DNA of 56,990 nucleotides from Caballeronia glebae (GTDB lineage Bacteria; Pseudomonadota; Gammaproteobacteria; Burkholderiales; Burkholderiaceae). Below the pieces are notes generated by a model. The model was not told where the DNA came from and did not search any database. It saw nothing but the letters and a program-made list of their open reading frames with translations. The stretch lies in contig NZ_FCOJ02000048.1 of NCBI RefSeq assembly GCF_001545035.1, positions 1-56,990 on the forward strand, in the 5' to 3' direction. The position numbers were made by a program, and so were the translations under genes. Shown piece after piece: positions 41,473 to 50,996 of the stretch; position 1 is the stretch's first letter, and the number at the start of each line of letters is the position of its first letter.

Positions 41473-43146
41473 ATGGCCTTCAATCGCCGCTCGAAGCACA
41501 TCACTCAGGGCGTCGCGCGCTCGCCCAATCGTTCGATGTATTACGCCCTCGGCTACAAGGAGGAGGATTTCGACAAGCCGATGATCGGCGTCGCGAACGG
41601 GCACTCGACGATCACGCCGTGCAACGCGGGCCTGCAGCGGCTCGCCGACGCCGCCGTCGAAGCGATTCGTAAGTCCGATGCCAATCCGCAGATCTTCGGC
41701 ACGCCGACGATTTCCGACGGCATGTCGATGGGCACCGAGGGCATGAAGTACTCGCTCGTGTCGCGCGAAGTGATCGCGGACTGCGTCGAGACCGCCGTGC
41801 AGGGCCAGTGGATGGACGGCGTCGTCGTGATCGGCGGCTGCGACAAGAACATGCCGGGCGGCATGATCGGCATGGCGCGCATGAACGTGCCGTCGATCTA
41901 CGTGTACGGCGGCACGATTCGCCCCGGCAACTGGAAGGGCCGCGACCTGACCATCGTGTCGTCGTTCGAGGCGGTCGGCGAGTTCACGGCGGGCCGCATG
42001 TCGGAGGAGGATTTCAAGGGCGTCGAGAAGAACGCGTGCCCGTCGACCGGATCGTGCGGCGGCATGTACACGGCGAACACGATGAGTTCGTCGTTCGAGG
42101 CGCTCGGCATGTCGCTCATGTATTCGTCGACGATGGCGAATCCGGATCAGGAAAAGGTCGATTCCGCCGCGGAATCGGCGCGCGTGCTCGTCGAGGCCGT
42201 GAAGAAGGATTTGAAACCGCGCGACATCATCACGAAGAAGTCGATCGAAAACGCGGTCGCGCTGATCATGGCGACGGGCGGCTCGACCAACGCCGTGCTG
42301 CACTATCTGGCGATCGCGCACGCGGCGGATGTGGAATGGAGCATCGACGACTTCGAGCGCATGCGCAAGAAAGTGCCGGTCATCTGCGATCTGAAGCCGT
42401 CGGGTCAATACGTCGCCACCGACCTGCACAAAGCGGGCGGCATCCCCCAAGTGCTGAAAATCCTGCTCGACGCGGGCCTCCTGCACGGCGACTGCGTGAC
42501 GATCACCGGCCGCACCATCGCGGACGAACTCAAGGACGTGCAAGCCAAGCCGCGCGCGGATCAGAAGGTCATCTTCCCGATCGAGCAGGCGCTTTACAAG
42601 GAAGGGCATCTGGCGATCCTGCGCGGCAATCTCGCGGAAGACGGCGCGGTCGCGAAGATCACCGGCTTGAAGAATCCGGTCATCACCGGCCCGGCGCGCG
42701 TGTTCGACGACGAGCAGAGCGCGATGGACGCCATTCTCGGCGACAAGATCAAGGCCGGGGATATTATCGTGCTGCGCTATCTCGGTCCGGTCGGCGGTCC
42801 GGGCATGCCGGAGATGCTTGCGCCGACATCGGCGATCATCGGCAAGGGGCTGGGAGAGTCGGTCGGCTTCATCACCGACGGGCGTTTCTCGGGCGGCACG
42901 TGGGGCATGGTGGTCGGCCACGTCGCGCCGGAAGCGTTCGCGGGCGGCACCATCGCGCTCGCGCAGGAAGGCGACTCGATCACCATCGACGCGCACAGGC
43001 TGCTCTTGCAACTGAACGTGGACGACGCCGAACTCGCGCGCCGCCGCGCCGCGTGGAAGCAACCCGCGCCGAAGTACACGCGCGGCGTGCTGGCGAAGTT
43101 CGCGGCGCTCGTGCAGCCGGCCAACAAGGGCGCGGTGACGGGCTGA
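41473..43146 (+). CDS. ilvD: Dihydroxy-acid dehydratase
   Basis: This enzyme dehydrates 2,3-dihydroxy acids in isoleucine, valine and pantothenate precursor synthesis. At 557 residues it belongs to the shorter IlvD group. Three cysteines expected to hold the cluster are Cys50 (TPCNAGL), Cys123 (GGCDKNMPGG) and Cys195 (STGSCGGMYTAN), a pattern known for [2Fe-2S] dehydratases. The C-terminal TDGRFSGGTWGMVVGHVAPEA carries the active-site serine. AGGAG precedes the ATG at 41473. Single gene with its own terminator. Confidence 0.95.
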   Translation: MAFNRRSKHITQGVARSPNRSMYYALGYKEEDFDKPMIGVANGHSTITPCNAGLQRLADAAVEAIRKSDANPQIFGTPTISDGMSMGTEGMKYSLVSREVIADCVETAVQGQWMDGVVVIGGCDKNMPGGMIGMARMNVPSIYVYGGTIRPGNWKGRDLTIVSSFEAVGEFTAGRMSEEDFKGVEKNACPSTGSCGGMYTANTMSSSFEALGMSLMYSSTMANPDQEKVDSAAESARVLVEAVKKDLKPRDIITKKSIENAVALIMATGGSTNAVLHYLAIAHAADVEWSIDDFERMRKKVPVICDLKPSGQYVATDLHKAGGIPQVLKILLDAGLLHGDCVTITGRTIADELKDVQAKPRADQKVIFPIEQALYKEGHLAILRGNLAEDGAVAKITGLKNPVITGPARVFDDEQSAMDAILGDKIKAGDIIVLRYLGPVGGPGMPEMLAPTSAIIGKGLGESVGFITDGRFSGGTWGMVVGHVAPEAFAGGTIALAQEGDSITIDAHRLLLQLNVDDAELARRRAAWKQPAPKYTRGVLAKFAALVQPANKGAVTG

Positions 43147-43179
43147 ACCCGTTTTGAACCGATAGCATCGCAGTGAGAG

Positions 43180-43204
43180 AAAGGGGCGCACATGCGCCCC
43201 TTTT
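43180..43204 (+). terminator. Intrinsic terminator of ilvD
   Basis: AAAGGGGCGC (43180-43189) pairs with GCGCCCCTTT (43194-43203), loop ACAT, T tail. It lies 33 bases after the ilvD stop. Confidence 0.9.
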
Positions 43205-43231
43205 CATGCTGTGCGCGCGCAAAGCGTCTCC

Positions 43232-43237
43232 TATAAT
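43232..43237 (+). promoter_or_regulatory. -10 box of the cytochrome c gene
   Basis: A consensus TATAAT, 39 bases before the ATG at 43277. The -35 region is poor. Confidence 0.6.
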
Positions 43238-43276
43238 GCGCCGAAACCAGCCCGGCGCACGCATCGGGGAGACCAC

Positions 43277-43609
43277 ATGAAATCGAATCGAAGAAGTGTC
43301 GTCGTGGGATTGGCGCTGCTCGCCGTGAGCGCGGCCGCGAATGCGCAAAACGGCAGCACGTCGATGCTCGGCTTCGTGCAGAGTCACAACTGCATGAGCT
43401 GCCACTCGATGACGCGCACGTTCATGGGGCCATCGTTCGAAAGCGTCGCGCACCGATATGCGCGTACCGACGGCGCGCGCACGATGCTCGCGCGCAGGAT
43501 CGCCGAGGGCGGCGTGGGCGTCTGGGGTGCCGTGCCGATGCCCGCGAACACGCAAGTTTCACCGGATCAGGCTATCGCGCTCGCGGACTGGATCCTGTCG
43601 CTGCAATAA
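43277..43609 (+). CDS. Class I c-type cytochrome (cytochrome c551/c552-like)
   Basis: A 110-residue periplasmic electron carrier. The signal peptide is residues about 1-23 (AAANAQ). The haem site is CMSCH (Cys39, Cys42, His43), and the likely distal ligand is Met88 in GAVPMPANTQVS. SPDQAIALADWILSL is the usual C-terminal helix. GGGGAGA lies upstream of the ATG. Its partner oxidase or reductase is not encoded nearby. It ends 3 bases from the convergent DUF2486 gene. Confidence 0.92.
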   Translation: MKSNRRSVVVGLALLAVSAAANAQNGSTSMLGFVQSHNCMSCHSMTRTFMGPSFESVAHRYARTDGARTMLARRIAEGGVGVWGAVPMPANTQVSPDQAIALADWILSLQ

Positions 43610-43612
43610 GGC

Positions 43613-43951
43613 TCATTCGCCGTTCTGGCGGCGCAATTCTTCTTCGACGGCATCGCGCACCCATTCGCTCATCCGGCTTTCGAGCGCTATTGCGACTTCG
43701 CGCGTGATCGTGGAGACGAGTTGCGTCGAATGCTCGCGCAGCGCTTCGCCGCAACGTTCTTCGATCAGCGCGCGCGCATCGCCCGTGAGGAACTTCGTGA
43801 AGCGGCCGCGCAGCCGCTCGGCGATCTGCTCCGCATCGTATTCGATCGCGGCGTTGAAGGATGGCGCGCGCGCATATTCCGGCTTGCCGGGCACGACGAC
43901 ATCGGTCAGTACGGGTATGGACGCATCGAAGGGTTCGGGCTTTTCGGTCAT
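43613..43951 (-). CDS. DUF2486 family protein
   Basis: A 112-residue protein of unknown function that I recognise as a Burkholderia-group family. The N-terminus has a Pro-rich DASIPVLTDVVVPG, followed by about 75 residues of charged helix (AEQIAERLRGRFTKFL, MSEWVRDAVEEELRRQ). There is no signal peptide or membrane segment. It lies 60 bases after holC on the same strand, so it is probably the third gene of the pepA operon. Confidence 0.8.
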   Translation of the reverse strand: MTEKPEPFDASIPVLTDVVVPGKPEYARAPSFNAAIEYDAEQIAERLRGRFTKFLTGDARALIEERCGEALREHSTQLVSTITREVAIALESRMSEWVRDAVEEELRRQNGE

Positions 43952-44011
43952 CTCGGGTGGTCTCCTTTGTTACTTCGAGCGTAGCGCGCGAACCGCGCGC
44001 CTTCTGTTCGC

Positions 44012-44428
44012 TCAACCGCCCTGATTGTGCGTCTCGATCGCATAGCCGCGATCGCGATAAAAACGAAAACGTTCACGGCCCGCGGCAAGTTCATCGCCAT
44101 CGCTGCCGACGATCTCCACGAGCCGCTCGAAGCGCGCGAACTGCGCGGGCACCGGCGCGCCGAGATTCACGAGCACCTGATGATGCGGCGCTTCATCCAG
44201 ATTCGACGTGAGCACGACAGGCGTGTCCTCGGCGAGCGGGCTCTTCGCCATGCAGTGCGGCACGAATTCGAGCGGCTGGAAGGTCCACAACTGCTCGTCG
44301 AACGCAGCGAGGCGTTGCGGTTCGGCGAGCATGACGAGCGGCTTGCCGCTCGCATACACCTTGCGCGCGAGGCGGCAGGCGTACGCGATCGGATCGCCGA
44401 CGTTCGTATGAAAGTCGATGCGCGTCAT
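44012..44428 (-). CDS. holC: DNA polymerase III subunit chi
   Basis: The chi subunit links the clamp-loader complex to SSB on lagging-strand DNA. The 138 residues show the typical TRIDFHTNVGDPIAYACRLARKVY opening (IDFHTNV, ACRLARKVY), LWTFQPLEFVPHC, and the family ending around RFRFYRDRGY. It starts 7 bases after the pepA stop; a pepA-holC pair is widely conserved. Confidence 0.95.
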   Translation of the reverse strand: MTRIDFHTNVGDPIAYACRLARKVYASGKPLVMLAEPQRLAAFDEQLWTFQPLEFVPHCMAKSPLAEDTPVVLTSNLDEAPHHQVLVNLGAPVPAQFARFERLVEIVGSDGDELAAGRERFRFYRDRGYAIETHNQGG

Positions 44429-44435
44429 GCCTGCT

Positions 44436-45968
44436 TCATGCGCCCGCGCGATCGATCAGAAACTGCGAAAGCAGCGGCACGGGACGGCCCGTCGCGCCCT
44501 TCGCCGCGCCGCTCTTCCACGCGGTTCCGGCGATGTCCAGGTGCGCCCACGGATAAGCCGACGCAAAGCGCGACAGGAAGCACGCCGCCGTCACGCTACC
44601 GGCCGGACGTCCGCCAATATTCGCGACATCCGCGAAATTCGACTTGAGCTGATCCTGATATTCGTCGTCGAGCGGCAGGCGCCAGGCCGGATCGGCGGCT
44701 TCGCGCGATGCGTCGAGCAGTTCGCCCGCGAGCGCGTCGTCCTTCGAGAAGAGACCGGTGTTGTGATGGCCGAGCGCGATGATGCACGCGCCCGTGAGCG
44801 TCGCGACATCGACCACCGCCGCAGGCTTGAAACGCTCGGCGTAGGTCAGCGCGTCGCACAGGATCAGGCGGCCTTCGGCGTCGGTGTTGAGCACTTCGAT
44901 GGTCGTGCCGTTCATCGCCGTGATGATGTCGCCCGGCTTCACCGCGTTGCCCGCGGGCATGTTCTCGCAGGTCGGGATCACGCCAATCACGTTGAGCTTG
45001 AGGCCCATCTCGGCGACCGCGCGCATTGTGCCGAACACGGAGCCCGCGCCGCACATGTCATATTTCATCTCGTCCATCGCCTCACCCGGCTTGATCGAGA
45101 TGCCGCCCGAGTCGAACGTGATGCCCTTGCCGACCAGCACGATCGGCGCGTTCTTGCCTTTGCCCTTGGCCGTTTCGGCGCCCGCGCCCTGGTAATGCAT
45201 GACGATGAACTGCGGCGGCTCGACCGAGCCCTTCGCCACCGAGAGGAACGAGCCCATGCCCAGCGTCTCGATCTGCTTTTGGCCGAGCACCTCGACCTTC
45301 AGTTTGAAATCGCGGCCGAGCTTCTTCGCGGTCTGGCCGAGATAAGTCGGCGTGCAAACGTTCGGCGGCAGATTGCCGAGATCGCGCGTGAGATCCATAC
45401 CGTTCGCGATCGCGACGCCATGCTTCACCGCGACCTTGGCCGCTTTCTCTTCGGCGGAATCGATGCTGAACACGATCTTCTTGAGCGAGCGCGCGCCGTT
45501 GTCGGGCTTGCTCTTCATCTGCGTGAACTTGTAGGTCAGTTCGCGCAGAGCGAGGATCGCGGCGCGCACGGCCCAGACGCCGTCGCGTTCCTGGACCGGC
45601 AGTTGCGCGAGCGTGAAGGTCGCCTGGCCGATCTTCGAGCCGAGCACCACGCGCCATGCGGCGCGCACGGCTTCGCCATAGGCTTTCTGATTGAAGGCGT
45701 CCTGCTTGCCGAGACCGACGAGCAGCACGCGCGATGCGCCGATGCCGGTCACTTCGGGCACCATCAGCGTCGTGCCGGCGCGACCGCTCATGTCGCCGGC
45801 TTTCACGACGCGCGAAATCAGGCCTTTGGTGGCGACGTCCATGTCGCGCGCGGCGCCCGTGAGCGACTGCGCTTCGAAGATGCCGAGCACGATGACATCC
45901 GACTTTCCGGTAAGGAAACCATTTGCCTCGCCCTTGCTCCAATCACAGGCTTTTATGCTAAAGTCCAT
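44436..45968 (-). CDS. pepA: Leucyl aminopeptidase
   Basis: An M17 hexameric aminopeptidase that removes N-terminal residues from peptides; in E. coli the same protein also binds DNA. The 510 residues contain the metal-binding signature NTDAEGRL at 361-368, with GKGITFDSGGISIKPGE upstream. The ATG at 45968 has GAGGA 8 bases upstream. It heads pepA-holC-DUF2486 and is divergent from lptF, a common gammaproteobacterial and betaproteobacterial layout. Confidence 0.96.
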   Translation of the reverse strand: MDFSIKACDWSKGEANGFLTGKSDVIVLGIFEAQSLTGAARDMDVATKGLISRVVKAGDMSGRAGTTLMVPEVTGIGASRVLLVGLGKQDAFNQKAYGEAVRAAWRVVLGSKIGQATFTLAQLPVQERDGVWAVRAAILALRELTYKFTQMKSKPDNGARSLKKIVFSIDSAEEKAAKVAVKHGVAIANGMDLTRDLGNLPPNVCTPTYLGQTAKKLGRDFKLKVEVLGQKQIETLGMGSFLSVAKGSVEPPQFIVMHYQGAGAETAKGKGKNAPIVLVGKGITFDSGGISIKPGEAMDEMKYDMCGAGSVFGTMRAVAEMGLKLNVIGVIPTCENMPAGNAVKPGDIITAMNGTTIEVLNTDAEGRLILCDALTYAERFKPAAVVDVATLTGACIIALGHHNTGLFSKDDALAGELLDASREAADPAWRLPLDDEYQDQLKSNFADVANIGGRPAGSVTAACFLSRFASAYPWAHLDIAGTAWKSGAAKGATGRPVPLLSQFLIDRAGA

Positions 45969-46138
45969 CGCGCTTATCCTCGGATAAAATCTTGGCTGAA
46001 GGATGAAAGCCGCAATTATCCGCTATTTTTTCCGCGGCGGTCATAGGCGCGCGGCGTGAGGGTAAGCGAATACCCTTCCCGTAAGCCACGAGATGCGCGC
46101 ATGATTTCGCATCCCCGCCGGCTCCAAGCAAAAATTCA

Positions 46139-47236
46139 ATGATCTTCGAACGCTCCCTGCAGCGCGAACTCGCGTACACGGCCGGCGCCGTGTTCATGGT
46201 GCTGCTCACGATCATGCTCACGACGATGATGATCCGCATCGTCGGCTTCGCGGCACAAGGTCAGATCGACCCGAAAGACGTCGTCGTGCTGATCGGGCTG
46301 ACCGTCATCGGCTACCTTGCGGTCATGCTGATCGTGACGCTCTTCGTCTCCATTCTGTTCGTGCTCACACGCTGGTATCGCGACTCGGAAATGGTCGTGT
46401 GGCTCGCGTCGGGCGTGAGTCAGACGCAGCTCATCAAGCCGATCGCCGTGTTCTCCGCGCCGATCATCGTCCTCATCATGTTCTTCGCGTTCGTCGGCTG
46501 GCCGTGGTCGAACCAGCAGAGCAAGCTCATCAAGCAACGCTTTCAGCAGCGCGATGAAGTGTCGCTGCTCGCGCCGGGGCAGTTCCGCGAATCGCCGGCG
46601 AGCCATCGCGTGTTCTTCATCGAGAAGATGTCGCCGGATCAGGGGCATGTCGAAAACGTATTCGTCACGAGCACGGAAGGCGGCAAGGTCAACGTGATCG
46701 TCTCGAAGAACGGCCACACCGAAACGCGCCCGGATGGCGACCGCTTCATCGTGCTCGACAACGGCCGCCGCTATGACGGCGAGCCCGGTCAGCCAAACTT
46801 CCGCATCATGGAATTCGAGCGGTATGGTGTGAAGATAATGAGTCGCCAGGTCGTGAATACGCCGACCACCACGGGCATTTACACGCCGGATCTGCTCGCC
46901 GATCCGACCAAGGAAAATCTTGCGGAGTTCGCCTGGCGCATGGGCCTGCCGCTCATCGCCATCAATCTGATGTTGCTCGCCATTCCGCTTTCGTATCAGA
47001 ACCCGCGCCGCAGCCGCACGATCAATCTCGTGATGGCGGTGCTCATCTATCTCACGTACTCGAATCTGCTGAACGTCGTGCAGTCGTGGATCGAGCAAGG
47101 CAAGATGTCGTTCGGCGTGGGGCTCGTCGGGCTGCACATCGTCGTCGGGGCGCTCGTGGCGTTCCTCTTCTGGCTGCGGATTCGTAACCGGCCGCTATTC
47201 AGGCTCTCGTCGTTGACGGGTTCGAGGGGAGCCTGA
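46139..47236 (+). CDS. lptF: LPS export ABC transporter permease LptF
   Basis: One of two permeases that, with LptB, extract lipopolysaccharide from the inner membrane and push it along the Lpt bridge. The 365 residues have three N-terminal helices (about 15-35, 50-75 and 100-120), a periplasmic beta-jellyroll (about 125-275), and three C-terminal helices. MIFERSLQRELAYTAGAVF and RWYRDSEMVVWLASG are typical of LptF. lptG starts one base after the stop. Confidence 0.95.
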   Translation: MIFERSLQRELAYTAGAVFMVLLTIMLTTMMIRIVGFAAQGQIDPKDVVVLIGLTVIGYLAVMLIVTLFVSILFVLTRWYRDSEMVVWLASGVSQTQLIKPIAVFSAPIIVLIMFFAFVGWPWSNQQSKLIKQRFQQRDEVSLLAPGQFRESPASHRVFFIEKMSPDQGHVENVFVTSTEGGKVNVIVSKNGHTETRPDGDRFIVLDNGRRYDGEPGQPNFRIMEFERYGVKIMSRQVVNTPTTTGIYTPDLLADPTKENLAEFAWRMGLPLIAINLMLLAIPLSYQNPRRSRTINLVMAVLIYLTYSNLLNVVQSWIEQGKMSFGVGLVGLHIVVGALVAFLFWLRIRNRPLFRLSSLTGSRGA

Positions 47237-47237
47237 C

Positions 47238-48389
47238 ATGTTTCGCATCTACGAACGATACTTCGCGCGCCAGATTTACCTCGCGTTCATCTTCATCCTG
47301 TTCGCGTTCTCGGGCCTGTTCTTCTTCTTCGACCTGATCAACGAGTTGAACACGGTCGGGCACGGTAATTACAAATTCCCGCTCGCGGTGCTGCGCGTCG
47401 GGCTGCAGACGCCTTCGCGCTTCTACGAGATCATCCCGGTCGCCGCGCTCATCTCGGCCATCTACGTGTTCGCGCAAATGGCGGCGGCCTCGGAGTTCAC
47501 GATCTTCCGCGTGTCGGGCCTCTCGACCGGCGCGGCGCTGCGCTCGCTCCTGAAGATCGGTATCCCGATGGTGTTCATCACCTACCTCATCGGCGAAGTG
47601 GTCGGGCCGTACACGGACCAGTTGTCCGAGCGCGTGCGGCTGGAGGCGCTCGGGTCGTCGGTGTCGTCGAATTTCCAGTCGGGCGTATGGGTGAAGGACA
47701 CGCTGTCGGCGAAAGAGAACGGCGAGCAGGTCACGCGCTTCGTCAACGTCGGCACGCTGAATCCCGACACGACAATCGCCAACGTGCGCATCTACGAATT
47801 CGATTCGAAATTCCGGCTGACCAACGTGCGCATCGCGAAGACGGGCGTGTACGAGCCGCCGGGCCACTGGAAGCTCACGGGCGTCACCGACACCCTCTTG
47901 AGCGACGCGCCGCCGCAGGCCGTCAATCCTGGCGACACGCTGAACCCGGTTTATCGCGCGACGCAAACGACGTTGCCCGAATATTCGTTGCGCTCCGAGC
48001 TGACGCCGCAGATTCTGTCGGTGCTGCTGGTGTCGCCCGACCGCATGTCGATGTTCAATCTGTTTCGCTATATCCAGCATCTGACCGAGAATCATCAGGA
48101 CGCGCAGCGCTATCAGATCGCGTTCTGGCGCAAGATTCTTTATCCGTTCGCGGTGTTCGTGATGCTGATTCTGTCGCTGCCGTTCGCTTATCTGCATACG
48201 CGCGCGGGCGTGGTCGGCATGAAGGTGTTCGGCGGCATCATGATCGGCATGAGCTTCCAGTTGGTCAACACGCTGTTCTCGCATATCGGCAATCTGAACA
48301 CATGGCCCGCGCCGATCACGGCGGCGGCGCCTGCCCTCGCCTATCTGGTAATCGGCTTGATAGGGCTGAAGTGGGTCGAGCGGCACTGA
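47238..48389 (+). CDS. lptG: LPS export ABC transporter permease LptG
   Basis: The second permease of the LPS exporter, 383 residues. It has the same helix-jellyroll-helix plan as LptF. MFRIYERYFARQIYLAFIFILFAFSGLFFFFDLINEL at the start (in part: YERYFARQIYLAF) and FRVSGLSTGAALRSLLKIG are LptG features. It completes the lptFG pair; lptB, A and C lie elsewhere. cbiX follows after 21 bases and may be cotranscribed. Confidence 0.95.
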   Translation: MFRIYERYFARQIYLAFIFILFAFSGLFFFFDLINELNTVGHGNYKFPLAVLRVGLQTPSRFYEIIPVAALISAIYVFAQMAAASEFTIFRVSGLSTGAALRSLLKIGIPMVFITYLIGEVVGPYTDQLSERVRLEALGSSVSSNFQSGVWVKDTLSAKENGEQVTRFVNVGTLNPDTTIANVRIYEFDSKFRLTNVRIAKTGVYEPPGHWKLTGVTDTLLSDAPPQAVNPGDTLNPVYRATQTTLPEYSLRSELTPQILSVLLVSPDRMSMFNLFRYIQHLTENHQDAQRYQIAFWRKILYPFAVFVMLILSLPFAYLHTRAGVVGMKVFGGIMIGMSFQLVNTLFSHIGNLNTWPAPITAAAPALAYLVIGLIGLKWVERH

Positions 48390-48410
48390 CGTTTGTTCCG
48401 GGAGCGCGCA

Positions 48411-48785
48411 ATGAAGAAGCACGGCATCATCCTCTTCGGCCACGGCGCGCGCGATCCGCGCTGGGCCGAGCCGTTCGAGCGGCTTGCCGCGAAGTTGCGC
48501 GGTTCTCGCGGCGATCAGCCCGTCTCGCTGGCGTTTCTCGAATTGATGTCGCCGGATTTGCCCGCTGCCGTGGCCCGGCAAGCCGCCGAGGGTTGCGAAG
48601 CGATTACGGTCGTGCCCGTGTTCTTCGGCCAAGGCGGGCATGTGCGCCGGGATCTGCCGGAGATCGTCGAGAAGTGCCGTGAGATGCATCCCGACATCGC
48701 GATTTCCTGCTCGACGGCCGTTGGGGAAGACGATGCGGTGCTTGATGCGGTGGCGGGATATTGCTTGAGGCAACTCGACACGTAG
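48411..48785 (+). CDS. cbiX: Short CbiX-type sirohydrochlorin chelatase
   Basis: A 124-residue class II chelatase (CbiX-S/SirB half-length form) that inserts Co or Fe into sirohydrochlorin. His11 in LFGHGARDPRW and His77 in FFGQGGHVRRD are the expected metal-ligand histidines. Such short forms act as dimers. GGGAG precedes the ATG at 48411. It is convergent with cobA, which supplies the upstream precorrin-2, so a siroheme role for CysI is plausible; a cobalt role is not excluded. Confidence 0.9.
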   Translation: MKKHGIILFGHGARDPRWAEPFERLAAKLRGSRGDQPVSLAFLELMSPDLPAAVARQAAEGCEAITVVPVFFGQGGHVRRDLPEIVEKCREMHPDIAISCSTAVGEDDAVLDAVAGYCLRQLDT

Positions 48786-48806
48786 CGCATAGAAGCGTTC
48801 GTGCCA

Positions 48807-48844
48807 AAAACAAAGAGCGCACCGTTCGGTGCGCTCTTTGTTTT
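48807..48844. terminator. Bidirectional terminator between cbiX and cobA
   Basis: Perfect 17-bp stem from AAAACAAAGAGCGCACC (48807-48823) and GGTGCGCTCTTTGTTTT (48828-48844), loop GTTC. A/T tracts on both sides give T tails on both strands. Confidence 0.93.
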
Positions 48845-48862
48845 AAACCCGTGGAAACGACA

Positions 48863-49630
48863 TCAAGCGGCCGCCTGCATTCCCTTCAAGTGGACCTTCG
48901 GCTTCGCGGCCGACGCCCGCTCGCGAAACGCCTCACCGATCATCAACAAGCTCGGCTGCGACGGATTCAGCCATTCCTGCGCCTCGCCCAGCGCCATGCG
49001 CGCCAGCGTCAACGTCAACGTGCGCTCACGCGGCGTGCTGCATGCCTCGACGATCGCCACCGGCGTCGACCCCGGACGTCCCGCGTCGATCAACTGCTGC
49101 GCGATATCCGGCGCGCTGTCGCGTCCCATGTAGAACACGAGCGAATCGGCCTTGGCCTGCTCGCGGATCTCTTCGCTGTCCGTCGCGCGCGAATGGGTCG
49201 CCAGCGCGACGCTCCGCGCCACGCCGCGCAAGGTCAGCGAGCGCTTGAGCGTCGCCGCGCTCGCGAGCGCCGCCGTAATGCCCGGCACCACTTCGAACTC
49301 GATGCCCGCGGCTTCGAGCGCGCGCATTTCCTCGTCGGCGCGGCCGAAAAGCATCGGATCGCCGCCCTTCAGACGCACGACGACGCCATGTTCCAGCGCC
49401 GCATCGACGATTTGCTTGTTGATGAAGTGCTGCGCCGTCGAACGCTGTCCGCAGCGCTTGCCGACGGCGATCTTCTTCGCGTCGGGCGCGTAATCGAGCA
49501 TCGCCGGTTCGACGAGCGCGTCGTGCAGCACGACGTCCGCCTGTTCGAGCAAACGCATGCCGCGCACGGTGATGAGATCCGCCGCGCCCGGTCCCGCTCC
49601 GATCAGATAGACCTTACCCATAGCTTTCAT
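48863..49630 (-). CDS. cobA: Uroporphyrinogen-III C-methyltransferase
   Basis: This enzyme methylates uroporphyrinogen III twice to precorrin-2, the branch point to siroheme and cobalamin. The 255 residues show VYLIGAGPGAADLITVRG, VRLKGGDPMLFGRADEE and VVPGITAALASAA, all SUMT signatures. It lacks the CysG dehydrogenase/chelatase part. It is the last gene of the cys operon, 25 bases after cysN. The start could be 49630 or the ATG at 49621 three codons later; neither has a good ribosome site. Confidence 0.95.
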   Translation of the reverse strand: MKAMGKVYLIGAGPGAADLITVRGMRLLEQADVVLHDALVEPAMLDYAPDAKKIAVGKRCGQRSTAQHFINKQIVDAALEHGVVVRLKGGDPMLFGRADEEMRALEAAGIEFEVVPGITAALASAATLKRSLTLRGVARSVALATHSRATDSEEIREQAKADSLVFYMGRDSAPDIAQQLIDAGRPGSTPVAIVEACSTPRERTLTLTLARMALGEAQEWLNPSQPSLLMIGEAFRERASAAKPKVHLKGMQAAA

Positions 49631-49655
49631 CGTCGATTTCGAACGGTCAGATGGT

Positions 49656-50969
49656 TCAAGCGGAGATCGCACGAATCATACCGGCCGCGACCGTGTGATG
49701 CGTCGCTTCATCGATCAGCACGAACGCGCCGGTGCCCTGATGCGTATCGTACTCGTCCGCGACGATCGGCTTCTGCAACGTGAGCGCCACGCGGCCGATG
49801 TCGTTCATCGCGAGCGTGTTGCGATCGATCGAATGCGACAGCGTGTGCACGTCCAGCACCTGTTTCACCGCACCGATGCGCGCGAAAACGGTGTTCGTCG
49901 TCTGCTTCAGCAAATATTTGCGCTGCGGCGAAAGCGGCTCTTCGTCGAACCAGCAGAGGTCCGCTTCGAGCTTCTTCGCCGGCTCGACCTGAGCCGTGGC
50001 CGGCACGAAGGTATCGCCGCGCGACACGTCCACGTCTTCCGTCAGGCGAATTGTCACCGTCTGGCCCGCGAACGCGCGATCCACCGGCGCAACGCCTCCC
50101 GGCACCGGCGCGATGATCTCGGCGACGGTCGCTTCGCGATTGGCCGGCAGCACGAGAATCGAGTCGCCGACGCGCACTTCGCCCGCTTCCACACGGCCCA
50201 TGTAGCCGCGGAAATCGTCGGCTTGCGAGCCGTCCTGACGCGCGACCCATTGCACCGGGAAACGCAGCGCCTGATCGTTCGGCTGCGCGACGGGCAGCGA
50301 TTCGAGCAGATCGAGCAGCGGCTCGCCCGCGTACCACGGCATGCGTTCGCTCGCCGTCACGATGTTGTCGCCCTTCAACGCCGACACCGGCACAAAGCGC
50401 ACGTTCGACAGCCCGAGCTGACGCGCGAGCGCGACGTACGCATCGCGAATCTCGTTGAAGCGCGCTTCGCCGTACTCGACGAGATCCATCTTGTTGATCG
50501 CGACGATCACGTGCTGCAGGCCGAGCAGCTTCACGATCGCGCTGTGGCGCTTCGTCTGCGGCAGCAGTTGCGCGGCGCCGTCCTCGAAGGTGACGCGCGT
50601 CGCGTCGACGAGAACGATCGCGGCATGCGCCGTCGATGCGCCCGTCACCATGTTGCGCGTGTACTGCTCGTGGCCCGGCGTGTCCGCGATGATGAACTTG
50701 CGCTTGGCGGTGGCGAAATAGCGATACGCGACGTCGATCGTGATGCCCTGTTCGCGCTCGGCTTCGAGACCGTCCGTGAGCAGCGACAGATCGATCTCAT
50801 CGCCGACGGTGCGCTTGTTCTTCGCGCGCGAAAGCGCCGACAACTGATCCGACAGCACAGCCTTGCTGTCGTACAGCAGGCGGCCGATCAGCGTGCTTTT
50901 GCCGTCATCGACGGAACCCGCCGTGATGAAGCGCAACACGCCCAGGTCTTCAGCTTGATAAATGCTCAT
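49656..50969 (-). CDS. cysN: Sulfate adenylyltransferase subunit 1 (GTPase)
   Basis: The GTPase subunit that drives ATP sulfurylase, forming adenosine 5'-phosphosulfate (APS). The 437 residues carry G1 GSVDDGKST at 18-26, G3 DTPGHEQY and G4 NKMD, followed by EF-Tu-like beta-barrel domains. The length shows no fused APS kinase (CysC). It follows cysD by 27 bases. Confidence 0.96.
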   Translation of the reverse strand: MSIYQAEDLGVLRFITAGSVDDGKSTLIGRLLYDSKAVLSDQLSALSRAKNKRTVGDEIDLSLLTDGLEAEREQGITIDVAYRYFATAKRKFIIADTPGHEQYTRNMVTGASTAHAAIVLVDATRVTFEDGAAQLLPQTKRHSAIVKLLGLQHVIVAINKMDLVEYGEARFNEIRDAYVALARQLGLSNVRFVPVSALKGDNIVTASERMPWYAGEPLLDLLESLPVAQPNDQALRFPVQWVARQDGSQADDFRGYMGRVEAGEVRVGDSILVLPANREATVAEIIAPVPGGVAPVDRAFAGQTVTIRLTEDVDVSRGDTFVPATAQVEPAKKLEADLCWFDEEPLSPQRKYLLKQTTNTVFARIGAVKQVLDVHTLSHSIDRNTLAMNDIGRVALTLQKPIVADEYDTHQGTGAFVLIDEATHHTVAAGMIRAISA

Positions 50970-50996
50970 GATTCGTTGGTTCCGTAGGCGTGTTGC

